Below are positions 17,201 through 24,910 of a stretch of 25,786 nucleotides of DNA, in pieces. The stretch is taken from contig JAPFFF010000336.1 of NCBI GenBank assembly GCA_039105265.1, forward strand, positions 1 to 25,786. Direction: 5' to 3'. Source of the DNA: Tritrichomonas musculus. Lineage: Eukaryota; Parabasalia; Tritrichomonadida; Tritrichomonadidae. Position 1 is the first letter of the stretch. The number at the start of each line of letters is the position of its first letter. The position numbers and the translations under genes were made by a program. The notes beneath the pieces are model-generated. The model did no database searches. It was given only the letters and a program-made list of their open reading frames with translations, and was not told where the DNA came from.

Positions 17201-17882
17201 AAAAGAAAGCGCAAAGAACAGCTCCAGAAGTAACAATAGTACTAAATCTAACAACAGTACAAAATCTAACAATAGTGCTAAATCTAACAATAGTACTAAA
17301 TCTAACAATAGTACTAAATCTAACAACAGTACAAAATCTAACCATAGTACTAAATCTAACAATAGTGCTAAAAACGACGGTGAGGGAAGTAATGAAGGAA
17401 GTGATTCAAATGACTTATTTAATAGTGATAAAAAGAGTCAACATAGCAGTGCCAGGAGCAATAATAGCACTAAAAAAGAAGATGACTCAGATAAAAATGA
17501 AGAAGGACAAGGCATTCTTGGTGGAATGATGAATAACTTGGCTGGATCTCTAATGGGAAATAATGATGATTCAAAGAATGATAAAAATAGTGATGAAGAT
17601 TCATCAGGAGCAATACCAGACAATAAAGATTATGGACAAGAAGTCAATCCTGATGAAGTATCAGACACTCCACTTTTTGATCACGATAATAACAATAATA
17701 ATAAATCAAATGGAAAAGAAGAAGGTGAAATGTCATCTCCTCAAAATAACAGTAACAATGAATTAGAAGATGGCGAAGTTAACCAGTTAGGGGATGAAAA
17801 GGCCAACAATGATTTCCCTGATGACATTTCATTTGGCAACATGGATGATGATAATGAAGGATTTGACCCATTTGATGAATGA
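14271..17882 (+). CDS. CFAP97/hemingway-like head with long acidic repetitive tail
   Basis: 1203 residues. The N-terminal ~110 residues look like the CFAP97/KIAA1430 (hemingway) domain: H24, a PASVNTSHPPP stretch at 35-45, then a basic helix with K61, Q63, E65, N70 and I79, matching the family's H...P-x-V-x-T-x-PP / KLQxExxxxIxxxN pattern. Family members are axonemal or cilium-associated. Residues ~150-260 are basic, with Ser/Thr/Pro and many Lys. From ~260 to the end the protein is an extremely acidic Glu/Lys/Ser/Asp/Asn low-complexity tail, surely disordered. The tail holds tandem repeats (15948-16163, 17232-17375), nine scattered amphipathic motifs, and repeated EGFDN/DDFEN motifs ending in EGFDPFDE. 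No membrane segment is present. The head assignment is from motif memory; the tail's role is unknown, perhaps a flexible spacer or multivalent binding array on the flagellar apparatus. Confidence 0.6.
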   Translation: MSREPSTVSQYLDIKEKKRAYQRHINALNEILAHPASVNTSHPPPCGRIIEYDKHRARNRKLQLEAEADNMRSILEINRITQERHMLYQMNRSAPTSRTAHKWTKQLDECEKELSTSRTRPQTSIKLLFPQSNTQSRPPKRIISDSGMTVVDDEPTTTPSLKATSNSKTRSKVFLRPNSSISNSNYLNTNSPNKTKSPVIKQPQKKQGTPSKTVTVKKDQTPRKKKSEKSNALKPIKPLVKDDKSTLSSASDFGSQEEFHSKTNTKERNDEINNSISATLESAINKLGGKNKKESKKKEQSDNFENSDEFDKSSNENKTKDEKENTKSSDSDEGNENYKESEKDNFESSEKGSENKSKSDFENDDFENNESPHSKKDESESDSKLGNMMNGALNKLTGKEDSNKKSNSESEKEKSESEKDKEGRSDTDFDNNNDKSEEDDEKKKSDSDKKSGSDEKEEKNSDNNDDNFDDNFDDFNKSEKNSEDSDNEEKPKELGEAKSGKLSDMIGSTFDKLNGDNDEKSDKESEKKESEKEKSDKSSGNEGFDNENDDFENEGFDNNSEKEKSDNESEKEKSDNESEKEKSDNESEKEKSDNESEKEKSDNESEKEKSDNESEKEKSDNESEKEKSDDERSEKNSENDDFENEGFDNDSEKEKSDDESEKETKTKNLEEQSGNLTDMIGDVFNKLNDSEKAKSNNDDEKEESEKEKSEKESENEGFDNDSEKEDSDKDKSENESDQEGSVKNKNTDSNKISDVLGEALGKKSDDEQSDKESEKEESNNESEKEESNKESEKEESNKESEKDESDNESEKENLNKVNESEGFDNENDEPEPVKKLDNVLQSAMTKDISPEKDSNESDKEKDEASNLEFSGLGSTLEAIAAELSDVNKSDNETKSDIEKEIEQEIEKEEKESNEGANALGGLMGGVLNSLTGNDNDQNEENKSSSRKSDSDDPFNEGNIDSPKSTKSNEDNNNSDDEKESAKNSSRSNNSTKSNNSTKSNNSAKSNNSTKSNNSTKSNNSTKSNHSTKSNNSAKNDGEGSNEGSDSNDLFNSDKKSQHSSARSNNSTKKEDDSDKNEEGQGILGGMMNNLAGSLMGNNDDSKNDKNSDEDSSGAIPDNKDYGQEVNPDEVSDTPLFDHDNNNNNKSNGKEEGEMSSPQNNSNNELEDGEVNQLGDEKANNDFPDDISFGNMDDDNEGFDPFDE
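15948..16163 (+). repeat. eight 27-bp tandem repeats with 54-bp higher-order pattern
   Basis: The unit encodes SEKEKSDNE (last copy SEKEKSDDE). Synonymous positions alternate: GAA/GAG at the second codon and AAT/AAC at the eighth largely repeat every second unit. The array therefore grew partly by duplication of a 54-bp dimer. Confidence 0.9.
17232..17375 (+). repeat. eight 18-bp tandem repeats (NNSTKS)
   Basis: Units encode NNSTKS with variants NNSAKS and NHSTKS; the last is NNSAKN. DNA copies differ by a few synonymous changes (AAC/AAT, ACT/ACA, GCT), with a partial higher-order pattern. They form a Ser/Thr/Asn/Lys spacer that could be phosphorylated. Confidence 0.88.
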
Positions 17883-18472
17883 TTGTAATTATTTCTTTTT
17901 GTTTTTATTTTAATTGTTTAATTTTACTTTATAATTTTATACATGAAAAATGTTTTCGATAGTTACTCTTTTCTTTTTTCTTTTTATTCATACTTGATTT
18001 TTTATTTTACCTCTCTTCAAGTTGAGAATATATTCTTTTTTTCTAACTTGAAAATTGAATAACATCTTTCCGTTAGAAAAATAAAATTTTATGAGTAAGT
18101 TTTTGAAAAAGTTTTTAAAAATTTTACAAAAAAATATATTTATCTCATGCTTTTTAACCATTTCATTAATAATTTCATGCAACAATCATCTTTTTCATGA
18201 AATATTTTATTATTCTTATATAATAATATATTCACATGTTGAGTAATTAAAAAAGACATGATTTTACCTCACTTGTTTTTCAGAAAAAGTCGAACTTTTC
18301 CAATGGAAAAGTGAATTTTGAAAATGCCTAAATTAAAAGGTTAACTAATTATACATTGAATTTTTATATGATGATTTCAATAAAAATTTGTTTCAATTTA
18401 AAATTGACTTATAAAATTTTTCTAATATTTTTTCTTTGTGACAATTAAATATAATTTAAATAAGATTATAAA
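17883..18472. other. intergenic, AT-rich with a small hairpin
   Basis: 590 bp without a gene. At 18294-18312 ACTTTTCC and GGAAAAGT form an 8-bp inverted repeat around AAT, and a third arm GAAAAAGT at 18283-18290 could pair with the same middle strand. The low-complexity context makes chance likely. No TCATT precedes the next start closely. Confidence 0.5.
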
Positions 18473-19306
18473 ATGGAAGATTTAAATAAATTTTCGATCG
18501 AAGAACTTAACGCTATTCTTGCAAAAGAGGAGGAAACTCATAATGATCTTCTTCAAAAGAAAACTGTGCTTGAAGGAGAAATTCAACAAACAAATCGTGA
18601 GAAGGAACGAGAAGAAGAACGTATGATGAATGCTTTCTCAAAACGAATTCAATCATTAAAGCGCGAAAATGCCGAAATGCTCGTTAAAATTCAACAAGAA
18701 GAAGAATACATTAAAAATAATCTTCAACAAAAACTCGACGACGTTCTTAAAGAAAAAGAAAGTTTGGAAATGACTTTGTCATACCAAGAATCTCAGGTAA
18801 TTGAACAACTTCAACAAGATATCGATAGAATGACTCAGGAAGCAACAATTCTTGAATCACAAGTTAATTCGGGCGCTTCAAATACAGATTCAGCCAACAA
18901 CTCACCAAATAAAAACAATACCATCGCTTTAACAAGATCAAAGTCAATGGAATCACTCAAAAAGATTGCTGAGGATTCTGAGAAAACAAAGAAAGAATAC
19001 GAAATTGAACTTGCTAATTTACGAAAGGACATTGAACGACTTATTACAGCAAACTCCATACTTATGCAACGAGTTGGAAATGCACAGATGAGCCTCGTTA
19101 TGCAGCGCCCTCCTGGATCACCAAATATTACTTCTTCTAATTCTCAAGGTGCTGATCAAAATCATCCAAGTGGAACACCATTCCCATCACTCTTTGATTC
19201 ACCACCTGGTGGAGTAGAAACAAGAAGGTTTAGTGATTTCAGTGACGCAGCTATCAGATTTCCAATGAACGTCCAACGTCAGCATCGTCAATCAAAACCT
19301 GGTTAA
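18473..19306 (+). CDS. CCDC6: CCDC6-like coiled-coil protein
   Basis: 277 residues, starting at the first ATG (MEDLNKFS). Long coiled coil at ~8-135 and again at ~155-205, separated by an Asn/Ser linker. The segment at 47-95 matches the core of the CCDC6/DUF2046 family closely: EEERMMNAFSKRIQSLKREN, then QQEEEYIKNNLQQKLDDV, a repeated '(Q/E)EEExxxNxLxxKxxxLxxEK' pattern found in CCDC6. The second coil (SMESLKKIAEDSEKTKKEYE, LRKDIERL) matches the family's NEVERLK-type block. The C-terminus (~210-277) is Pro/Ser/Gly-rich and disordered. In animals CCDC6 is a soluble scaffold linked to the DNA-damage response and 14-3-3 binding; whether that holds in protists is unknown. It is shorter than human CCDC6 (474 residues), lacking some coil repeats. 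It is convergent with the WDR11 gene, about 213 bp away. Confidence 0.7.
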   Translation: MEDLNKFSIEELNAILAKEEETHNDLLQKKTVLEGEIQQTNREKEREEERMMNAFSKRIQSLKRENAEMLVKIQQEEEYIKNNLQQKLDDVLKEKESLEMTLSYQESQVIEQLQQDIDRMTQEATILESQVNSGASNTDSANNSPNKNNTIALTRSKSMESLKKIAEDSEKTKKEYEIELANLRKDIERLITANSILMQRVGNAQMSLVMQRPPGSPNITSSNSQGADQNHPSGTPFPSLFDSPPGGVETRRFSDFSDAAIRFPMNVQRQHRQSKPG

Positions 19307-19410
19307 TCATTTTTCTCATTTGATATACAATACTTTTTATTAGTCTTAAATTTATCTTATTTATATAAAATAAAGCAAATGATCCAAATGGTTTAATGTA
19401 TAGCCACCCG

Positions 19411-19428
19411 TTTTTTTTTTTTTTTTTT
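19411..19428 (+). repeat. 18-T tract between convergent genes
   Basis: A pure T run in the 213-bp gap between the CCDC6-like and WDR11-like 3' ends. It would be T-rich in the + transcript's 3' flank and A-rich in the - transcript's flank. Confidence 0.8.
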
Positions 19429-19519
19429 GAGCAAATAATATATATTATTTGATTAAAAAAAATCTATGATCATTTTATTAATATCATAATATTAGTTGAA
19501 AAATATACAAAAATAAATT

Positions 19520-22500
19520 TTAGTGCTTTTTGTGTACTCTGGCATTCAAGAATGAAAGCAAATGAGTCATTTCGTCACCAAATATTCCAGATACAATTTT
19601 GCTGACCTGGTCATGAAAATCATTTTCCATGAGTACCTTTAAACCAAGTAAGAGGTGTTTATTGGAAATCAATTCAGTTGCAACATCATAAGCAATTTTT
19701 TTATTCTTTTCAGAATCATTTGTGTCAATTCTATTTCTGATAATCATTGCTGCTTCACGAGGCATATTAAACTCAAGATACTTGTTTACCAAAGAAAAGT
19801 AGTCACCAGCAATCAATAGTAAATCTACAGCATCGTTAATTTTTCCATTTGCAAACAAATTTTGAGTTACACGTTTCATTGATTCTCCCATTTCTTTGAT
19901 ATCAAAAAGAGCAGCACGATTCATGTTATTCAAATAGTTTGGATCTTTTGGAGGCGTTTGAAGAAGCATTGTTCGAGCTGCTTCTCTATCTCCTATTATC
20001 AAAGCTAACTTAAAGGCAACACTTGAAAAATCATTACAATTTGATAAAATTTGGAAGAGAAGCTTCGTTTGATTTAACAAAGAAGATTTGTTTATCTTAC
20101 TTCGGATAAGCCTCATAATGAAAATTGCACCAAAAAGTCGGCACGCTTTAATTGCTTCCTCTGGAGTCTTTAATTTGAGATGAACAAGTTGAGACATGTA
20201 TTGATCTTCATCAAGCATTAATGGACATCTTGATACGCAAGGCGGCGAAAGAGGTGAGAATAAAGAACCAGAAGTAAGAACCGATAATTTTCCATTTCCA
20301 GCAATACGACACAAAAATGTTTCTTTTGATGCAGCTTTAATATTCTTTATGTTTTTCTTTAAGCATGTTAATTCAGTCCCTTTTGATGTTTGCTTTGTAA
20401 GATATGCAGTTTGCTTATCATCTAGAATAAGGAAACTTTCTTTTGAAACAGGAGTTATATAGACTATCTTTGAATTTTCAATCGTCACAATTTGCTTAAA
20501 TTCGGTGGATTTTTCAGTAGGATTTTCATCTTCAGAATATTGAGTTCCATCTAATAAGAAGACATTTCCAGTTGATGTTCCAATAAGAATACCTATCGTT
20601 CTCCAAATAACATAAGTAGGCTCTCCTCTTTTCTCGCGATGAAGATATTTATTCTTGCATTTTGATGAAACCACAATGACTTGCTCTTGATAATTAATTG
20701 ACGCATAATATAAATATCCATCTTTCCTAACAAAAACAGCTTTCTTTCCTGTAGGATCAAAGCTTCCAATGACAGGATGCTTGAAATTTAATGTACCAAT
20801 CTGAGTTGGATGAGCTGATGTCGTCATAAATACAGCAGTTTGATTACCAATAAGAACACAAAACATTGATCTATCTTTTGAAAAGAAAAGGTTAGTGATT
20901 GGAACATGAATTGCATTTAATTGCACTTTGAGGAGAGGAGTTACCTTTCGGCGCTTGAAGTCCACAAGTTGCAAAATATTTTTTTCATTGTAAAATGACC
21001 ACACAATTAATCTTCCACCCGGTGCCCACATTAAATGACTTAATGGATAGTCAGCAACCTGGAATGATAAAAGAAGCTTTAGACTATTTCCACATTCATG
21101 ACGTTGTAATGACGAATAAGACAAATTATTATCAGAACTTCCTGTTAATGAATTATTTGAAGAGGAATGATGGTCAGATCCATTTGAAACGAAGCTAAGA
21201 GTACGATTAATACTACCAACACTTCCAACATCAGAAGCATGCAAGAAAAATTCATGTTGCTGACTATTATCAAGAGAAACTTCTTGTGGTAATACAAGAC
21301 CATCATCAACTTTTTTATAGTTCAAATTTTTATTTTGGGAATTAAGATCACCATTTGAGTCATTATTAGAGTCTTCATTAAAAATATGATTTTTGTCATT
21401 TTCATAATTTTCTTGTCCCAAACTTAGAAGTGAAGTTGTTGAAATATCATTTATACTATCGCTACTACCAATGAGGTTTATTTTAACTCTCTTTTGACCT
21501 GGACGAGTTGGTTTGGTATTGTTATTTACATTCTTTAATACGCGCGATGCTTGCATTGAAACAAAATTAGTTGAAAAGTCAAGATTGTCTCTTTTTTCGA
21601 AGTTATCGCTATCAACCTCAAATTCAACATCATCATCATCTTGATCCATCAACATTGAAAATGTGGGCCTACTGTTTGTTCTTTCATTTAATGAATTATT
21701 TTGAAAATCATCCAAACTGCTAGCGCTATTTATTCCATCATCAGTGTCATCGGTGCTGTCAGTGCTATTTTTTCTATTTCTATAGTTATTCCCAAACATT
21801 TGCTGGCGCCTATACCTTTGCTCTTTTATCAGGTAACGTTCACGTTGGAGTTGCTGTTTCCGCTTTTCATCATTATCGCTATTTTCTTGAGCCAATGGAC
21901 TAAGATTAGAATTTGGAGCGTCATTGTTATCAATTGGCACACTTTCACTCTTTTGACGTTGTATGATTGAATCTGGAGTCCAACTAGTAATAAGAACTTG
22001 ACCAGCTGATGTGCAAAACCCAATTGAGCCTTTTCTGAAATCCCAATCGAGGGGCTTTGCTGGCATTAAGCGGGCTCTTTGTGTGATAAAAAGTTTGTTT
22101 CTTCTTTCTTCGATTTCGGTAATCCAATTACTATGGTTGATAATAACAACTTTTCCTTCTAATTGGCAGTACATTGATGCTTCTGGTATATTGGATGATA
22201 TTGTATTAAAGGATATTTGAGAAACTTTATTCCAGAAATATTCTAAATTGGCACCTTCATTTGCTGAATCTAAAATATTTTTTTTATTAGAGGTAAATTT
22301 CCAAAGGGTAACTGAATTTGAGGACCCAATTATAAGTTCATTATTTGTATCTGTCTGCATAGAAATGAAGCAGATATCATCAGCAGTAATAAGAGGAATT
22401 GTAATTTTTTGTGGAATAGAAAACAGAACTGCTTTTTGACGTGTAGAAATAATTAAATATGCAACTTGGCCAGGGAAAAATGACAGCGATGTTATTACTG

Positions 22501-23140
22501 AATTTTTTTCTGGAAGTATATAAGCGTCAAATACATCTTTATTTTCTGCTTTCATAATATTATTAATTACAGAAAATTTACCTTCTTTACGGGAAGCAAC
22601 AGCAATAGTGGTTCCAGTTTGGGGATCAATTGAAATATAATCAATCGAAAAGTTAAACTTAAGATCAGCTTGAAAGATAATCAAATTTTCTTTATCTTGC
22701 TCACTAGATTCTTCTTTGTTTTCAACAATTTGACAGCAAACAAGGCGGCCACTTTGAGTTCCTAAATAAAATCTTGATCTATAAAATGGATTCCAAACCA
22801 CTGATCTTATAACTTCACCCTTGAGCTTTATTTTGCCAAGTGCTTCACGACTTCTTATATCATATATTGCAATTGATCCCGAAGTTGTAGCTATAGCTAT
22901 AATTGGCTGGACAACAGATGGCGTACAGCTTCCATTATACCACCCCATAGCAGTAATATTATGATCAAAAGGTGTCCACATAAACATAGGCGAAAATTGC
23001 CCAATTTCATTTGAATATATTGATACACATTTTCCAACAGAAGTGGCCAAAAATCCACATTCACCAATAGCGCAACAATGCAATCGTGGATTTTTTGTTG
23101 GATATGGCCAATCTTTAAACGAAAGATGGATTTCAGTCAA
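19520..23140 (-). CDS. WDR11: WDR11 homologue (two beta-propellers plus alpha-solenoid)
   Basis: About 1206 residues, close to human WDR11 (1224). The N-terminal propeller (~10-390) includes NPRLHCCAIGECGFLATSV, TTSGSIAIYDIRS and IRSVVWNPFYRSRFYLGTQS. A disordered Asn/Ser/Asp insert (~400-675) carries a basic segment RKQQLQRERYLIKEQRYRRQ. A second propeller lies at ~680-970 (LSHLMWAPGGRLIVWS). The C-terminal helical part (~975-1200) includes REAARTMLLQTPPKDPNYL and QNLFANGKINDAVDLLL, matching WDR11's AVQLLLETSADNPHY and NMIANGKLAEGVQLL. In animals WDR11, with FAM91A1, helps tether AP-1 vesicles at the Golgi and supports ciliogenesis. No ATG opens the conserved N-terminus: the frame is bounded by TAA at 23150-23152, a TTG sits at 23138-23140, and the first ATG (22985-22987, codon 52) is already inside the propeller. 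Start therefore unresolved. Confidence 0.85.
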   Translation of the reverse strand: MTEIHLSFKDWPYPTKNPRLHCCAIGECGFLATSVGKCVSIYSNEIGQFSPMFMWTPFDHNITAMGWYNGSCTPSVVQPIIAIATTSGSIAIYDIRSREALGKIKLKGEVIRSVVWNPFYRSRFYLGTQSGRLVCCQIVENKEESSEQDKENLIIFQADLKFNFSIDYISIDPQTGTTIAVASRKEGKFSVINNIMKAENKDVFDAYILPEKNSVITSLSFFPGQVAYLIISTRQKAVLFSIPQKITIPLITADDICFISMQTDTNNELIIGSSNSVTLWKFTSNKKNILDSANEGANLEYFWNKVSQISFNTISSNIPEASMYCQLEGKVVIINHSNWITEIEERRNKLFITQRARLMPAKPLDWDFRKGSIGFCTSAGQVLITSWTPDSIIQRQKSESVPIDNNDAPNSNLSPLAQENSDNDEKRKQQLQRERYLIKEQRYRRQQMFGNNYRNRKNSTDSTDDTDDGINSASSLDDFQNNSLNERTNSRPTFSMLMDQDDDDVEFEVDSDNFEKRDNLDFSTNFVSMQASRVLKNVNNNTKPTRPGQKRVKINLIGSSDSINDISTTSLLSLGQENYENDKNHIFNEDSNNDSNGDLNSQNKNLNYKKVDDGLVLPQEVSLDNSQQHEFFLHASDVGSVGSINRTLSFVSNGSDHHSSSNNSLTGSSDNNLSYSSLQRHECGNSLKLLLSFQVADYPLSHLMWAPGGRLIVWSFYNEKNILQLVDFKRRKVTPLLKVQLNAIHVPITNLFFSKDRSMFCVLIGNQTAVFMTTSAHPTQIGTLNFKHPVIGSFDPTGKKAVFVRKDGYLYYASINYQEQVIVVSSKCKNKYLHREKRGEPTYVIWRTIGILIGTSTGNVFLLDGTQYSEDENPTEKSTEFKQIVTIENSKIVYITPVSKESFLILDDKQTAYLTKQTSKGTELTCLKKNIKNIKAASKETFLCRIAGNGKLSVLTSGSLFSPLSPPCVSRCPLMLDEDQYMSQLVHLKLKTPEEAIKACRLFGAIFIMRLIRSKINKSSLLNQTKLLFQILSNCNDFSSVAFKLALIIGDREAARTMLLQTPPKDPNYLNNMNRAALFDIKEMGESMKRVTQNLFANGKINDAVDLLLIAGDYFSLVNKYLEFNMPREAAMIIRNRIDTNDSEKNKKIAYDVATELISNKHLLLGLKVLMENDFHDQVSKIVSGIFGDEMTHLLSFLNARVHKKH

Positions 23141-23367
23141 AACAGGTAATTAAGCTAGTTGGTCAAAAAGTTACATCAAATTCTTACAATTTATATTCAG
23201 AAAATCATTTCAATAATTGAAATAATTATTCATTATTACCATCAATAATTGTGAATTTCAACCATTTCATCAAATAATAATTTCTTATCATGATTCCTTC
23301 TGAGGATTTTATATCTTAACGTGCATATTTAAATAATTTATAAATTTATGAATTTGTTATAAAATTA

Positions 23368-23389
23368 TTTTTTTTTTTTTTTTTTTTTT
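23368..23389 (+). repeat. 22-T tract upstream of WDR11 gene
   Basis: A pure T run (A on the WDR11 coding strand) about 230 bp before the WDR11 reading frame. Same length as the tract before the CFAP97-like gene. Confidence 0.85.
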
Positions 23390-23567
23390 AACAATAAACA
23401 CAGACTTTTTGAGATAAAAATGCTTAGAAAAAGTTTATACTTTGGCTATTACTTTCAAAAAGTGATATGATGTTGAATGAAGTTTAAAGACCTTATCTCA
23501 TTCTGCTAATTATTTTGATAATTTTAAATCTAACAGCATTTTTATAATACAAACCCCATAATTTTAG

Positions 23568-23593
23568 TTGCCCAAAGATTTATCTTTGGGCAA
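23568..23593. repeat. perfect 12-bp inverted repeat (hairpin)
   Basis: TTGCCCAAAGAT, then TT, then ATCTTTGGGCAA: perfect 12-bp arms with a 2-nt centre, and more GC than anything nearby. It could be a structured RNA element, a palindromic protein site or a fold-back remnant of a mobile element. No gene is attached to it. Confidence 0.85.
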
Positions 23594-23968
23594 GGTTTAA
23601 TTAGACATCAAGTAAAATTATTTGATACTTTGTCATTTATTCCCATTATCGGTTAGTAAGTTATTTGAATTTCATGTAAAAAAGAATTCGTAACTTTGAT
23701 TGAGTAGTAAAATCTCTAATTGTATTATTCGAAAGGTATATTAACCTTTTATATTATCAAAAATGAGTATTATCTCTAAATTGTTGTCTATTTTGAAAGT
23801 TTTTTTACTTTATATTTAATAAGTTATAAAATTTTAGTAAAAAAAAGAAGAATGAAGACATTGGCAAATTTTGCCCTGGCTCTGAAAAATATAAGCATTA
23901 CATTAGAACCTTTGTTATGGAATTATAAATACAAATCATTTTCTTCAAAAAAGTTTTGGAAAACAATT

Positions 23969-24910
23969 CACTCAATCCACTTTTACTACAAAAAAAATAC
24001 AGTATTTTTGTAGCACTACAAAACTATTCAATTTTGTATTTTGCCTTGTATTATTTGTATTTTGCCTTATTATTATAGCTTATTACTCCACAGAGATATT
24101 TTTTTGTTTATTTCCACAATGTTAATTTTTTTAAATTATTTTTATCATTGATATTAAAAATATTAAAATCATCACTTAAAAATCATTTTTTAAAAAAAAC
24201 AATCAAATAAAATTACAGATAAATTTTATATCAAAAAGTTAAAAATTAAATTTTAAATCATTGAAATTTGAATTGATATTATTTATATGATACTTTAAAA
24301 AGTTAAATTTTTAATGTTTATTTTTTTCAATTTTTTTCATGAATGAAAACTTTTTTCCTCCTCATTTTGCATTTCAAAAATCAAAAAATATGATTTTTAT
24401 TTTATATATAATGTATATTATAATATATTTTATATTTAATAAAAAATGAATTATAATTGATTATTTTTATTAAATAATAATTGGCAAAAAAAACATTTTT
24501 TTGACATGATTATGTTTTAGCTACGATATATTTAGTAATTTTGAAATTAAACAAGAAAAACATGGTTTTAACAAAAATTAACAACTTATAAATTTTTTTT
24601 TTGTACGTTAATTTATCTTTTATCGATTTAATGATATCTTTTTTATAATTTCCTTTCAACTCTGGTTTGATTTAATATACGAAAAATGTTTCATGAATGA
24701 TACTCTGCTTATAAACGATTTTGAACAAGTTGAACAAAAAGTTAACAAAATATATTTAGATATTATGATGAGTAGACTGACCTATTTAAAATCTCAAAGA
24801 CTAGGCTTGTTTATATGGTTAACATTTGGATTAACACAGAATGGCATGCAAATCCACTTGTGAACATCCAAATTGAGCGTTTGTAGTTTTTAGCAAAAGT
24901 GGATTGAGTG
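23969..24910. mobile_element. candidate MITE-like element with 16-bp terminal inverted repeats
   Basis: CACTCAATCCACTTTT at 23969-23984 is the exact reverse complement of 24895-24910. Inside, both ends continue with ACTACAAA after a 7-nt gap in the right copy, so the repeat extends beyond 16 bp. ATT directly abuts both outer edges and could be a 3-bp target-site duplication, though that is weak in AT-rich DNA. The interior (~910 bp) has no transposase ORF. The left end has a local stem at 23986-24013 and the right end a subterminal stem (24851-24859 with 24897-24905). A non-autonomous DNA transposon is the best reading. The superfamily is unknown. Confidence 0.4.
24034..24068 (+). repeat. 14-bp direct repeat, period 21
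   Basis: TTGTATTTTGCCTT at 24034-24047 recurs exactly at 24055-24068, inside the candidate element near its left end. It is probably a short tandem duplication. Confidence 0.75.

Noticed and set aside
18283-18312. Three-armed GAAAAGT/ACTTTTC inverted repeat before the CCDC6-like gene
   Set aside because: Short arms of simple A/T-rich sequence; kept only as a note, with no evidence of a terminator or RNA.
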